This document shows, one piece after another, positions 42,575-52,546 of a stretch of DNA of 64,000 nucleotides (positions within the stretch are counted from its first letter, which is position 1; the number at the start of each line of letters is the position of its first letter). The position numbers and the translations under genes are program-made. Source of the DNA: Oscarella lobularis (Eukaryota; Porifera; Homoscleromorpha; Homosclerophorida; Oscarellidae); contig NC_089183.1 of the NCBI RefSeq assembly GCF_947507565.1, positions 1,426,001 to 1,490,000 on the forward strand. Direction: 5' to 3'. The notes under the pieces were generated by a model. That model did no database searches. It was not told where the DNA came from and was given only the letters and a program-made list of their open reading frames with translations.

Positions 42575-43430
42575 TTTAATATAAACGCCGTTACGTTCCG
42601 TCACTGGTCAACGTAAACGCCGTCACGTGACGGCTCAGATTAATATATACGCCGTCAAGTGCCGTCACTGGTTAATATAAACGCCGTCACGCCCCGTCAC
42701 TTGGTAATATAAAGCAGTCACGTGAAGTCTTAGATTAATATAAACGCCGTCATGTTCTGTCAATTGTAAATAGATAGCCGTCACCTGACGGCTTAGATTA
42801 ATGTAAACGCCTTCACGTGTTGTCACTTGTTAATGAAACGTCGTCACGTGACGGCTCAGATTAATATAAACGCCGTCCCGTGCCGTCACTTGTTAATATA
42901 AACGCCGCAATGTGCCGACAGGGTTAAATATAAACGTGACGACTCAGATTAATGTAAACTCCGCCATGTTCCGTCACTTGTAAATAACACGCCAACATGT
43001 GCCGCCTGTTGTTAATATAAACGCCCTCACTTGTTGTCACTGGTATTAATAAACGCCGTCAAGTGCCATCACAGGTTAATATAAACGCCGTCACGTTTTG
43101 TCATAGGTTAATGTAAAAGCCGGCATGTGACGGCTCATATTATAATATATAAATGCCGTCAGTGGTTTATGTAAACGCCGTCACGTGACGGATCAGATTA
43201 ATATAAACGCCGTCACTTTCCTTTCCCCTTTTAATATAAACCCCTACATGTGCCGCCAGTGGTTAATGTAAACGCCGTCACGTGCCGTCACTTGTTAATA
43301 TAAACGCCATTACGTGCCGTCACTAGTTAATGTAAACGCCGTCACGTGACGACTCAGATTAATTTAAACGCCGTCACCTGCAGTCGCTCGTTAATATAAA
43401 CGCCGTCATGTGCCGCCAGTGGGGAATATA
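42575..43430 (+). repeat. ~35-bp satellite (ACGCCGTCACGTG), left block
   Basis: Many units of taatataaacgccgtcacgtg with CACGTGACGG palindromes. Resumes at 50311 after YR element B. Confidence 0.88.
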
Positions 43431-43581
43431 GTGGAGTTTGACCCTATTGGTTAAACGCAGAGCCGAAACGTATTTGATGACGCCGAAGGAGCGGAGCGCG
43501 CGCTAGGCACGCGTGAGCATAAAGGAGGCGGAGAGTAGGCACGCGCCCATTCGCCTCCCAGACGACGCGAGCTGCTTCCCT
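43431..43581 (+). repeat. A1 left terminal repeat of YR element B
   Basis: Starts gtggagtttgaccctattgg; pairs with A2. Differences are a few point changes, implying a fairly young copy. Confidence 0.9.
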
Positions 43582-43619
43582 TTGTCCGATTCCGATTTTT
43601 CCTTTTCTGCGATCTCGTC

Positions 43620-45285
43620 ATGTCTCAAGCCAACGCAACGATGCAGAACGCCGCGGCCCAACCGGCCGCTTCGGCTACTACTACCCAGCCTACGGCTTCG
43701 ACAACGCCGACCGTCGCGGTCACCATACAATCGGCCGGACAGAGCGCCTCCGCGGCGGCGACCTCCCGCGCCTCGACGAATGAGATGGGGCCTCCGCAAA
43801 CACCGTCACGCTCCGCCGCGTCGGCGACGCACGCGCTCGCAGCGACCGTGGCCCCGCCCGCGTTGGCGACAGGCACAAATACGGCGACGACTCCCGTTCT
43901 TTGTCCGGTGGCACTCCACGACATCGTGTCGAACATTGTCTCGCAACAGCTGGCCAACTACCTAAAAGGTAAGCGACGCGCTCTTCCTCCCCCTTCCCCT
44001 CCTATCGCACGAACCGCGAGCGGTCTCCCTTTGCGCCAGTGGCGGTTCCCACAGGAGTCGCCTCTGGCACCACTCCAGTGCGCTTTCGGTGGGCGGTCCG
44101 GCGCGTTGTTTTGGTTTGGCGCTGTCCTGTTCGCACGAGAGAGCTCTTAAACGGAGTCTGATTTATTGAAGCGCGTACGCAGCGGTCACCTCTACAAGAG
44201 GTTCAGCGAACCGGGCCGGTTCCTCTGCAACAGCAACAGCAACAGCTGGCGGCAACTCTCCAGCAGCCCGCACCGCAGCAGCAGCTGCAGCAGCAGCAGC
44301 TACAGCAGCAGCAGCTGCAGCAGCAGCAGCTACAGCAGCAGCAGGGCGCGCAACCGCCAACACAACAAGCAGGAGCAACGCCGTCGGCAGCAAATGGAGG
44401 GCAGGGTCTGGGCGCCTTGCATCCAGCGGGTGCGTGGAACGGCCTGGCGACGTTGGCGCTGCCGCCTCGCGTGGCGTTTGCCCCACAGCAGGACGACGGC
44501 TTTGTTTGGGACTTGTGAGAAAATCCCGCGAAACGAGCCAAGCCAACACCCACGGCTTTTATGATGGGCACCTCCTTGCCACCGGTGCTGCGGCGAGTTG
44601 TCGCAAAAATCAAGGCCCGACAATTCGTCGATTTTGCGGAGCTACTGGCCGACAATGCGGAGCTCTTGCGCCGGGAGAGCGAGCGCGACTACGGTTCGTC
44701 AGCGTGGTCACGCCCACAGCTTCGACAGGTTCGATCATCGCCTGGGTTCAAGCCTTCGCATCCTTCGCAGCTGTGGAACTTCAGCTTAGGCCCGAACTAG
44801 CGGTGGAGCTAAAGGCCTACCTGCGTCTTCTTGTCCGCGAAACCATGCGCTGCGGCACTGAGGGGTGGCGCCAATATGACACCCAATTTCGGCAGCAGGC
44901 GGCCGCAGACCCGAACATCGTGTGGTCAACTCTCAACTCCTGGATTCATAGCTGGACGTTTTTATACGGCGCAAATCCTAAAAGATGCATGCTCTGCGTC
45001 AACTCAGATGGCGACCACGTCACATCGCAGTGCGCGTTGCGCACGGCAGAAGACCGTTGGGCGTCGTGGCGAGCGACAGATAGCGAAAATGCGGGCAGCA
45101 ATGGGAAGACGTCAACGTGCCGCTTGTACAATTACGCCGAAAAAGGCTGCCACTATCAGCCATGCGCCTACAAGCACAGCTGCGCGCGCTGCGGAAAAGG
45201 ACACCGAGCGCGCGAATGCAAGCTGGGACCGGCGCAGGGACAGGCGCCGACCACCCTGCAGGTCGCTCGTTCAGCGGTAGCTTAA
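43620..45285 (+). pseudogene. Gag-like protein of YR element B, broken frame
   Basis: ATG 43620 (MSQANATMQNAAAQP), a Ala/Thr-rich region with a possible donor after LANYLKG (43970). A long CAG/CTG stretch (44225-44345) encodes poly-Gln (LQQQQ units) in one frame. The conserved DIRS/Ngaro Gag core follows: LPPVLRRVVAKIKARQFVDF, LLADNAELLRR, a shift near 44700, then IIAWVQAFASF, RLLVRETMRCGTEGW, STLNSWIHSWTFL. The tail has CVNSDGDHVTSQC and a CCHC knuckle CARCGKGHRAREC. Stop at 45283. Confidence 0.8.
44225..44345 (+). repeat. CAG/CTG-rich repeat in the Gag gene
   Basis: Repeated cagcagcagctgcagcagca and ctacagcagcag units, encoding poly-Gln with Leu. Confidence 0.85.
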
Positions 45286-45624
45286 CAAGTGAAGACCATG
45301 GTAGCGTAAGGTAGCGGACGAGACAGTATGTACGGCTGGTGCTCGTGTTGCACACTTCGCATGCGTGTTGGAGAGGGTTGAGTTGTCGATGTAGCGTGGT
45401 CAGTGTGTTTTTTGTCTTGTCCTGTTCCTTTGTGTGGGGAAGCGGCGGTGGACTTCCCTCCAGCAGCAGTGGCAGGCCGTCCAGAGTTCCGCAAACGGGC
45501 ATTTAAAAAAAATTAGGGACTAAACTACACTCTTGTTCTTGGCGTAGGGGATTGCGGCCTTAAGGGTGCCAAATACCGGCTGTGGCCGTCGCTCGCGGCT
45601 CTGGATGATGCTAGTGGACCACCG
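45286..45624 (+). other. Gag-RT spacer of YR element B
   Basis: No domain recognised; a stop-rich stretch, perhaps the N-terminus of Pol in decayed form. Confidence 0.5.
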
Positions 45625-46455
45625 GTGGTGCGTCACAATGCGTGGGCAAGAGCGTCTTCCTCCCCGTTGCGCCTCTCCGCCTGGCAGCAGGCGGTCGCGG
45701 GATTCCCTGACTCCCGCTTCGCGGCGTGGCTGATCAGGGGACTATCTAGCGGCTTCCGGATCGGTTGCGCTGCGACCAAAAGGAGTCGAGCACCCCGTCG
45801 CATCCTTCGCTCAGCCGCTTTACATCCTGCGGCAGTCGACGAATTTCTGTCAGCCGAAATGGCCGCAGGACGCGTGTTGGGCCCGCTACCGGACGACGCG
45901 GTGGAGGCGTTGTGGATAAGCCCTTTTGAGGTAATTCCAAAGAATACACCGCCCGGCCAGCCACAGAAGTGGAGGCTCATCGTCAACCTCTCAGCGCCCA
46001 GAGGTCGGAGCGTGAACGACTTTATTGCAAACGAGAGCTGCTCCACCGAGTACGTGCGCGTCGCCGAGGCGACTCAACGCTGCGCGTTGCTAGGCGAAGG
46101 GGCGCAGTTGGTCAAGCTGGATATTCAAAGCGCCTACCGGGTAGTGCCTGTGCACCCGGCGGATCGCCACTTCTTGGGCGTTCGGTGGCAAGGACAAGCG
46201 TTCGCGGACACGGCTCTACCGTTCGGGCTGCGGTCGGCACCTATTATCTTTTCGGCGGTGGCGGATGCGTTACTATGGGTGATGTACCAGCGGGGAATTT
46301 CATCGGGACTACACTATCTCGACGACTACCTGTTCTTTGGACGGCCCAGATCGCGCGAGGGCGCCGCAAACAAGAGCGTTGCTCTGACGACGTGCGAAGC
46401 GTTGGGTATGCCGGTGGCTGCCCACAAGGTCGAAGGCCCGACAACGCAGCTGTTA
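45625..46455 (+). pseudogene. Reverse transcriptase of YR element B, 3'-truncated
   Basis: Open frame with KWRLIVNLSAPRGRSVNDF, LVKLDIQSAYRVVPVHP, LPFGLRSAPIIFSAVADALL and the active site LHYLDDYLFFG. Ends at AAHKVEGPTTQLL where a TGAT microsatellite begins, so thumb and RNase H are gone. About 45-50 percent like the RT of element A by eye. Confidence 0.88.
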
Positions 46456-46560
46456 CATTGATTGATTGATTGATTTTTTGACTGATTGATTGATTGATTT
46501 TTTGACTGATTGATTGATTAATCGATTGATTTTTTGATTGATTTTTTGATTGATTTATTT
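46456..46560 (+). repeat. TGAT/TTTTTGA microsatellite
   Basis: Repeats of tgattgattgatt with ttttttgac interruptions at the junction of RT and the Helentron fragment. Confidence 0.9.
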
Positions 46561-46808
46561 ACTGTAAAGAATATGTCTCATATTACTACGTATTTTATAT
46601 ATTTTACTAACCTTGATTTGCAGTTTTAAAAAAGTTTTAGTCATTGACTTTGACTATTCTTTTTGTATTTCATTGGCCGCAAAGATTTGTTTAATTTTTT
46701 GAGGTATGAGAAATGTTCCAAAACTATGTGTTATTATAGGAGACATTCCATTGGAATGCCTCCAAGAAGGCATTTCATTGGAATGCCTTCTCTTACCTGC
46801 CGACGTAG

Positions 46809-47411
46809 CTATTGTTCTTTGGCCATCAGCAGGTCAGCTTCATTAGCTGCTAAGGAAGAGCACAACAGCTTTGGCTTGTCGCACGCTTTTGCACTTTTGC
46901 GTGGAGAAGCCAAAGCCAACTCACTTTGATCGATGGGTACAATCAGATCAAAGTGGTTTCTATAATGTTGTATCTCTATTCTGTTCACGGGCAGCCTAAT
47001 TAGCGCCGAAACAGTTATATCAAACCTCGGTTTGTATGTATTCCACGTCCACTCTTTACCCATCCATGTAAATATACTGACGTCAATTTGAAAAAGTGTT
47101 GCAGTTGCGTGGATTTCAGCTTGGGTTGCCCAAGCTCCTTCTTGTCGTAGCTTTGAAATGTGAGCTTCATAGTCCGTGTTGCAGCAGAACATTTCAAAGA
47201 CAGACTGGTATTCTGCCATGAAATTAACAATCTGTAACCGAAGTGCCAAATGGCGATCTTCGGTTCCAAATGCTGCTTTTGACACTGTTCGAAAGTTGCA
47301 GTTTCCGTCTCCTACTATCGATTCGCGCTTGCGCCCCATTTGAAGCAGAAACGGATTCGGAGACGGTGGAGTAGTGGTCCGGCGTTTCTTTGCAGCCGGT
47401 GGTAACGGCAC
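46809..47411 (-). CDS. OTU-domain cysteine protease-like segment of the Helentron protein
   Basis: Catalytic Cys motif VGDGNCNFRTVSKAAFG and a C-terminal His in EIQHYRNHFDLIV, the pattern of OTU proteases. Helitron2/Helentron proteins are known to carry OTU domains. Ends at TAA 46809. It overlaps the end of the helicase frame (47315) in another frame, so a frameshift probably separates the two parts of one protein. Confidence 0.75.
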   Translation of the reverse strand: MPLPPAAKKRRTTTPPSPNPFLLQMGRKRESIVGDGNCNFRTVSKAAFGTEDRHLALRLQIVNFMAEYQSVFEMFCCNTDYEAHISKLRQEGAWATQAEIHATATLFQIDVSIFTWMGKEWTWNTYKPRFDITVSALIRLPVNRIEIQHYRNHFDLIVPIDQSELALASPRKSAKACDKPKLLCSSLAANEADLLMAKEQ

Positions 47412-49048
47412 ACTTGTGCGGGCACGACTCGCGCGTTTCCCTTTAGGTTTTTCAGCCGGGGCTTTTTAGCCGCTGTCTTAGTCGCTTTGACGGTATTATT
47501 ATCATCAATTTTGTCCGTGGCATTGTCATTGTCAACGATCCTTTTTTTGCTGTATGTATGATCGCTATGCTCCTCTTTGTCAATCACTGATTCTGATTCA
47601 TTTTCCACATGTTTAAAAAACTCTTTAATATCATCTGGAGCAGTATCATCGTTGGTACGCAAGGCCAACGACTGAAATGTTTTTTCAGTACGCCTAGCTA
47701 GACCGTCTAGGCGCTTGTCTTCGCTCAATCGCTGTTTATAGCTTTTTGATTTGCTCAAATTAGCAATTCGAGCGTAATCAAAGCTTTGAATTAGGCAATG
47801 ATTAATATGCCGCACTCTGGAAAATCCCACGTAGGTTATTCCAGGTGCAAATTCGCGCTTGCCTATGTCAATAACCGCACGATCTAGTGTGAGACCTTGC
47901 GATTTGTGCACGGTGACAGCCCATGCCAATTGAATGGGTAGCTGTCGCCGCTTGCATGAACTCTTTCTATTGCCCGTTGAACTGGGCCATGAGCGCTCGA
48001 TGGGGCATATGGGAACGCAGCGTTCTCCGCCCCAAGTTGGGCCGTCGTATTTGTCCATTTGAACAACGACAGCTGTTGGAAGTGCTGGCGGTTTTGCACC
48101 GGGTTGGTACAAAATTGCCACTACGTATCCCATCGATCCGTTGACCAAGCCCATCTCGGTCCAGAGATTCGATGAGAGCATAACACGCGCGCCTTCGCAA
48201 AGACGAACGCGTGCGTAAAGTCCGCCGGCGTCTTCTTCATTGGAATTTTTGGCCTCGGTGCAGTTGTGATCGGCGTTAATCACAGCCACCGGCTTGTTGG
48301 AATTCTTCAAGCAATTGAAGTTGAACTCGGCTACATTCTCTCTGCACGCAAATAGCCGAACAGCATCGCGGAAAGACGTCTTTACGTCCCCCAGCTGATC
48401 GTGCCGTGCAAAGTTACGTGACATATACAGTTGGTGCCAGTCCTCGTACGACGGGCAACCGTCGCGAAGCCTTTGCAGGGCGTCGCGAAACTTTATCTGT
48501 AGCTCGTCATTACCGGACTGGCGAATGATTTTCGTCAGCTGTACGACAACTTAAAACGTCATATACAGCTGACGACCTTGATTAGTCGCGGATCCTTCGG
48601 TTGCCGCGCTTCGGTACAAAGGAGAGTCACCAACCGGTGGCAACTGTCCCATGTCTCCGAAGAAAATTAGAGATATTCCACCGAACGACTCGCAAGCTCC
48701 CTGCGGCAGCGCTTGGCAGAGGCGCCGGTGGATGAGTGACAGCTGATGCCGTCCGACCATCGACATTTCGTCGATGATCAAATATCGTACGTCTTCGAAC
48801 CTCTCCTGCAGGTCTCTAAGAGAAGGTCCTTGAACGTCGGAAAATGACGTCTTCTGCAAAGGAATGCGTAGAAGCGAGTGGAGCGTTTGTCCACCAATAT
48901 TAAATGCTGCAACACCAGTAGGTGCTGCCAGTATGCATTCGCTTCCGAGCATTTCCTTTATGCAATTTATTAGATACGACTTTCCGGTTCCAGCGGAACC
49001 GCAAACAATCATTCGGAGCGGCTTGCATTCGAAGCCGCTTTTTGTCAA
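47315..49048 (-). pseudogene. Pif1-type helicase of a Helentron, Rep lost
   Basis: Walker A GSAGTGKSYLI, LAAPTGVAAFNIGGQTLH, Walker B YLIIDEMSM, FFGDMGQLPPVG, then a stop at about 48551. The frame continues upstream of MSRNFARHDQ at 48424 and holds ARVMLSSNLWTEMGLVNGS, LAWAVTVHKSQGLTLDRAV and YVGFSRVRHINHCL. C-terminal KKPRLKNLKG is a basic linker to the OTU segment. Nothing upstream of 49050 resembles the Rep domain. Confidence 0.82.
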
Positions 49049-49263
49049 CTCGTTGTGGCTGCGAACAATGTTGTACGCTAATTTCTGACTGCCTTGAAGA
49101 AGGCTCGAATCGGCAGCCGCAACGAGCTCCTTAGTAGATGAAGTGCTTTTTTTTACGCGCTTCCGTTACAAATTTTGGAGCCTCTGACAACGGTGGAAAC
49201 TGCGCAAGTTTTTCCGACCAGTTGTAGTGTGCGAGATCTCCCTGATTAAATTCGGAATCTCTT

Positions 49264-49680
49264 GTGTCGCTGATCCGCATTCACCTCAAAGAATCAAAGG
49301 CAGATCCCTACAAAAAAGGGGTGGATATTGTGATCGGGCGAACAGATACGGATATTTGCCCGGTCGGCGCGCTGTTGGCGTATCTGGCTCAACGTGGTGT
49401 CGCGCCGGGCCCCCTTTTCGTATTCGAGAATGGGTCCTCCCTTTCTCGGACAGCACTCGTCGATCACGTGCGCGCAGCCCTTCGATCGCAGGGAATTTCC
49501 GCAGAGCGTTACTTAGGGCACAGTTTTCGGATCAGAGCGGCGACTGCGGCGGCGGCGGTGGGCATCGAAGACTCGACAATTCGATCGCTCGGGCGTTGGA
49601 AGAGCGATGCATACACCCGGTATATCCGGATGGACCCACGGGACATCGCGGGTTTCTCGCGTCGGCTAGCTTCGTCGTAA
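49264..49680 (+). pseudogene. Tyrosine recombinase catalytic half of YR element B
   Basis: IRIHLKESKADPYKKG, GHSFRIRAATAAAAVG (HxxR), LGRWKSDAYTRYI with the nucleophile Tyr. Lacks the N-terminal half with the first catalytic Arg. Aligns with 2390-2805 of element A. Stop at 49678. Confidence 0.88.
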
Positions 49681-49849
49681 ATACCGTCGTCGTAAATATG
49701 CGTCGAGACACTATAATAAACGTGCGATACGCGGGTTCCCGAATATAAAACGCGCTAGGGGCTGGTCGTTACGGGCGGGGAATCGGGTAGAAATTCATCC
49801 CCGTCCTTGGGGGATGAAAACGGGCAACAAGTACCCCGTTTGCTCTCTT

Positions 49850-49979
49850 GGGGGTTCGGATGGTATCCGCACCGGCCGGGTTGATCCTCCCCGGATTAGC
49901 GGTGCACGGCCACCCGGGTCCCTCGCGCGCTACGACCAAACGCCCAAGTGGCAATTGCCTCCACAGGAACAGTCGTCAA
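49850..49979 (+). repeat. B1 repeat of YR element B
   Basis: Starts gggggttcggatggtatccg and ends cacaggaacagtcgtcaa; same as B2. Confidence 0.9.
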
Positions 49980-50130
49980 GTGGAGTTTAACCCTATTGGT
50001 TAAACGCAGAGCCGAAACGTATTTGATGACGCCGAAGGAGCGGAGCGCGCGCTAGGCACGCGTAAGCATAAAGGAGGCGGAGAGTAGGCACGCGCCCATT
50101 CGCCTCCCAGACGACGCGAGCTGCTTCCCT
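49980..50130 (+). repeat. A2 repeat of YR element B
   Basis: Directly abuts B1; matches A1 over 151 bp. Confidence 0.9.
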
Positions 50131-50180
50131 TCCCTCCCTCCCTTAATGCCCGAACGGACTCAGTCCAGCGGAAGCCGCCG

Positions 50181-50310
50181 GGGGGTTCGGATGGTATCCG
50201 CACCGGCCGGGTTGATCCTCCCCGGATTAGCGGTGCACGGCCACCCGGGCCCCTCGCGCGCTACGACCAAACGCCCAAGTGGAAATTGCCTCCACAGGAA
50301 CAGTCGTCAA
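50181..50310 (+). repeat. B2 right terminal repeat of YR element B
   Basis: Matches B1; the next base resumes the ~35-bp satellite. Confidence 0.9.
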
Positions 50311-50620
50311 AACGCCGTCACGTGCCGTCATTGGTTAATCTAACCGCCGTCACGTGCCAGCTCAGATTAATATAAACGCCGTCACATGCCGCCTGTGGTT
50401 AATAAAAACGCCGGCGTCACATGCCGTCATTGGTTAAGATAAACGCCGTCACGTGACGGCTCAGATTAATATAAACGCCGTCATGTGCCGTTAATTGCTA
50501 ATAAAAACTCCTCCATGTGCTGCCATTGGGGAATGTAAACGCCGCCACGTGCCGTCACTGGTTAATATAAACGCCACCAAGTGACGTTTCAGATTAATAT
50601 AAACAAGTCACAATCCGTCA
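50311..50620 (+). repeat. ~35-bp satellite (ACGCCGTCACGTG), right block
   Basis: Continuation of the array at 42575-43430, split by YR element B. Confidence 0.88.
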
Positions 50621-50864
50621 CAAATTCTGACATTTTTCAAGTAAATGTCGTTTTGTTTGTTGAAATCTTCAATCGACAGTTGTTTTGGCAGGAAAAGGTT
50701 ATCGTTTGCGTTCAATCTTTACGGGACACGAAATATGTGTCATTGAGAACGTCTTGAAAGACAACAGCGGAGATGAGCAGTCAGCTTGTGAAGCTCTCCT
50801 TGACAGCGGTTGGCAAAGGAAATACGTATTTTCGTGGCATTACGGTAATAATTATAACGTTTAG

Positions 50865-52321
50865 ACTGCGAAGAAGTTGCTGTCTCTGAAATGCATAGGA
50901 CATGCGAGGATGTCTTGGCTGAATTCGTCGATGATGTTGTGAATTGCAACACAACAGTTGTCCATATCGACCGAAATGAGCCACTCCTTCCTCAAGCATT
51001 AAAGATCTACAAGAATCCCGAAACGACACTGGAAACACGCCTAATGATTAGGTATGCAAAGGAGAGTGGGATCGATTGCGGGGGACCAGCCCGTGAATTC
51101 TTCTTCACTGTTTACCGTGCTCTGCTGTCAGGAGAAGGAGGGTTACGTCTGTTTGAAGGTGATTTGACCCTTACAAACCCTAATTTCAAACAATAATGTA
51201 TTAGGGGAAAAAGACCACAAACTCCCCGTTCAAGACTACTCTGCCCTTTCGGCTGGACTGTTCTTTATTGTTGGAAAACTAATGTGCCACGCTATTTTGC
51301 ATGGAGCGTGTTGCCTGCCAGGATTACCGATAGCTGTCGTCTACTATCTGCTATCAGGAGACGTCGACGAAGCGACAAAAGCAATCAGCTTTGCTGACAT
51401 TTCCGACCACGGTCTTCGCTGCAAAGTCATGGAGGTATCAGTTTCTGGTTTAGTTTTGTGGTAGTATGGTTCAATTTCAGATAAATGGAGCCAAAACGGA
51501 CGCTGAATTGCAGGCTCTAATCGACGGAGAAAGAGAGGAGAGAATCTTTCACTCTGGTCACCACAAGCCTTTATCCTTGCAGAAAAGAGAAGCTGCACTG
51601 CAATGCATCGTTGTACACGAAACAGTCCTTAAAAGGAAGCCTCAGCTGGACGACATGAGGCGTGGTCTTTCTTCGGTTAGGACCAGAAAGCAGAACATGA
51701 TAGAGCAGTTGGCCGATTTGCCGGATTTGCTGCCTCGTCTTTTCCCCAGGTTACACATACAGATGGCGCCATGGTCGACATAAGCTAATTATTTTAGAGA
51801 GAATGCTTTACTGACGTCCAAAATGATTTTGTCCGTTACTGATTTTCATGACAGTGACGACTTCCCCGAAGAAGGAAAAAGGGCTAGAGATTTCTTTTTC
51901 AAGTATGTAACTGATCTGGAAGAAGGTAGGATAATGATGTTCAACTCCGCAGCACTTTAGTTATTCCTATATTACACTTATTTTTGCAGGGGAAGACAGT
52001 AAGACAGGACCTCAAGGAGGTACTGTACTTATAAATGGCTACAGACTCGAATATTTTTTTCCTTTTATAGATGATGATACAACTACGGTGACTCCGTCGC
52101 TGCCACTTTTGATGCAGTTTTGGACCGGGTTCCCTTCTGTTCCAACTACACAGTCGACCATGGCTGTCTCGTGTGCTAGAGATATGAAGATAACTCTTCT
52201 GCACGCAGTCACTTGCAGCTATCATCTGGTTATTCCTGTATGTCAAAGAAATTTCGAAGACTTCAAAGCGGCGGCCAATAGAAGTCTTTGCAACGGGGCT
52301 ATGGGTTTTGGAGTCCCTTAA
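50865..52321 (+). CDS. HECT-type E3 ubiquitin ligase-like protein (G2E3-like), 6 exons, 5'-partial
   Basis: Exons 50865-51158, 51205-51434, 51481-51749, 51798-51925, 51990-52019, 52071-52321; introns 46-70 bp, all GT-AG, phases agree, no stop. HECT landmarks: SGIDCGGPAREFFFTVYRALL, LRLFEG, LFFIVGKLMCHAILHG, LLMQFWTGF, and LHAVTCSYHLVIP with the expected catalytic Cys. Ends AMGFGVP. Upstream, a segment at 50730-50815 encodes IENVLKDNSGDEQSACEALL, CUE-like, but I could not splice it in phase. It lies just before a transposase gene on the same strand and may be transposon cargo. Confidence 0.78.
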
Positions 52322-52353
52322 ACATCAATTTTATTTGGTGCTTTTAAGACTTC

Positions 52354-52495
52354 TTTTGAGTTGTGTTTTTGACACTAGAAAGTGGCAATTTCTTGGTTTG
52401 ACTTTCAAATAAGCAGAGGTTTTTTGAGTTGTGTTTTTGACACTAGAAATAGTGGCAATTTCTTGGTTTGACTTTCAAATAAACAGAGATTAAAG
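52354..52495 (+). repeat. ~72-bp direct repeat, 2 copies, in the HECT 3' region
   Basis: Both copies contain gagttgtgtttttgacacta and aatttcttggtttgactttc. The second carries AATAAA (about 52481), a likely polyadenylation site. Confidence 0.88.
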
Positions 52496-52546
52496 TGTGA
52501 GTCACATTGCATTAACTTCTTTTCTTAAAGCGCGCTATTCAAGTGG

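Larger units (their letters stand above)
46456..49262 (-). mobile_element. Helitron2/Helentron-type fragment inside YR element B
   Basis: Carries a Pif1-type helicase and an OTU domain on the minus strand. The Rep part is missing. The left side begins with TGAT/T-rich microsatellite at 46456; the right edge is about 49262, where the YR frame resumes. Because YR element coding is missing across it, this is a replacement, not a clean insertion. Confidence 0.7.
43431..50310 (+). mobile_element. YR retrotransposon B (Ngaro-like) with all four split repeats
   Basis: A1 43431-43581, B1 49850-49979, A2 49980-50130, B2 50181-50310. A1 and A2 are 151 bp each and B1 and B2 130 bp each, nearly identical by eye. 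Gag, RT and the catalytic half of the recombinase are present. RNase H and the recombinase N-terminus are replaced by a Helentron-type fragment (about 46456-49262). Both flanks are the ~35-bp satellite, with no obvious target duplication, as expected for YR integration. Confidence 0.9.

Noticed and set aside
42575-43430. Bacterial-style operator array (CACGTG palindromes)
   Set aside because: The regular ~35-bp spacing over 0.9 kb and its resumption at 50311 fit a satellite, not regulation of a nearby gene.
44203-44655. Cys-rich minus-strand ORF with many CCCC runs
   Set aside because: It is the antisense reading of the CAG/CTG poly-Gln stretch in the Gag gene.
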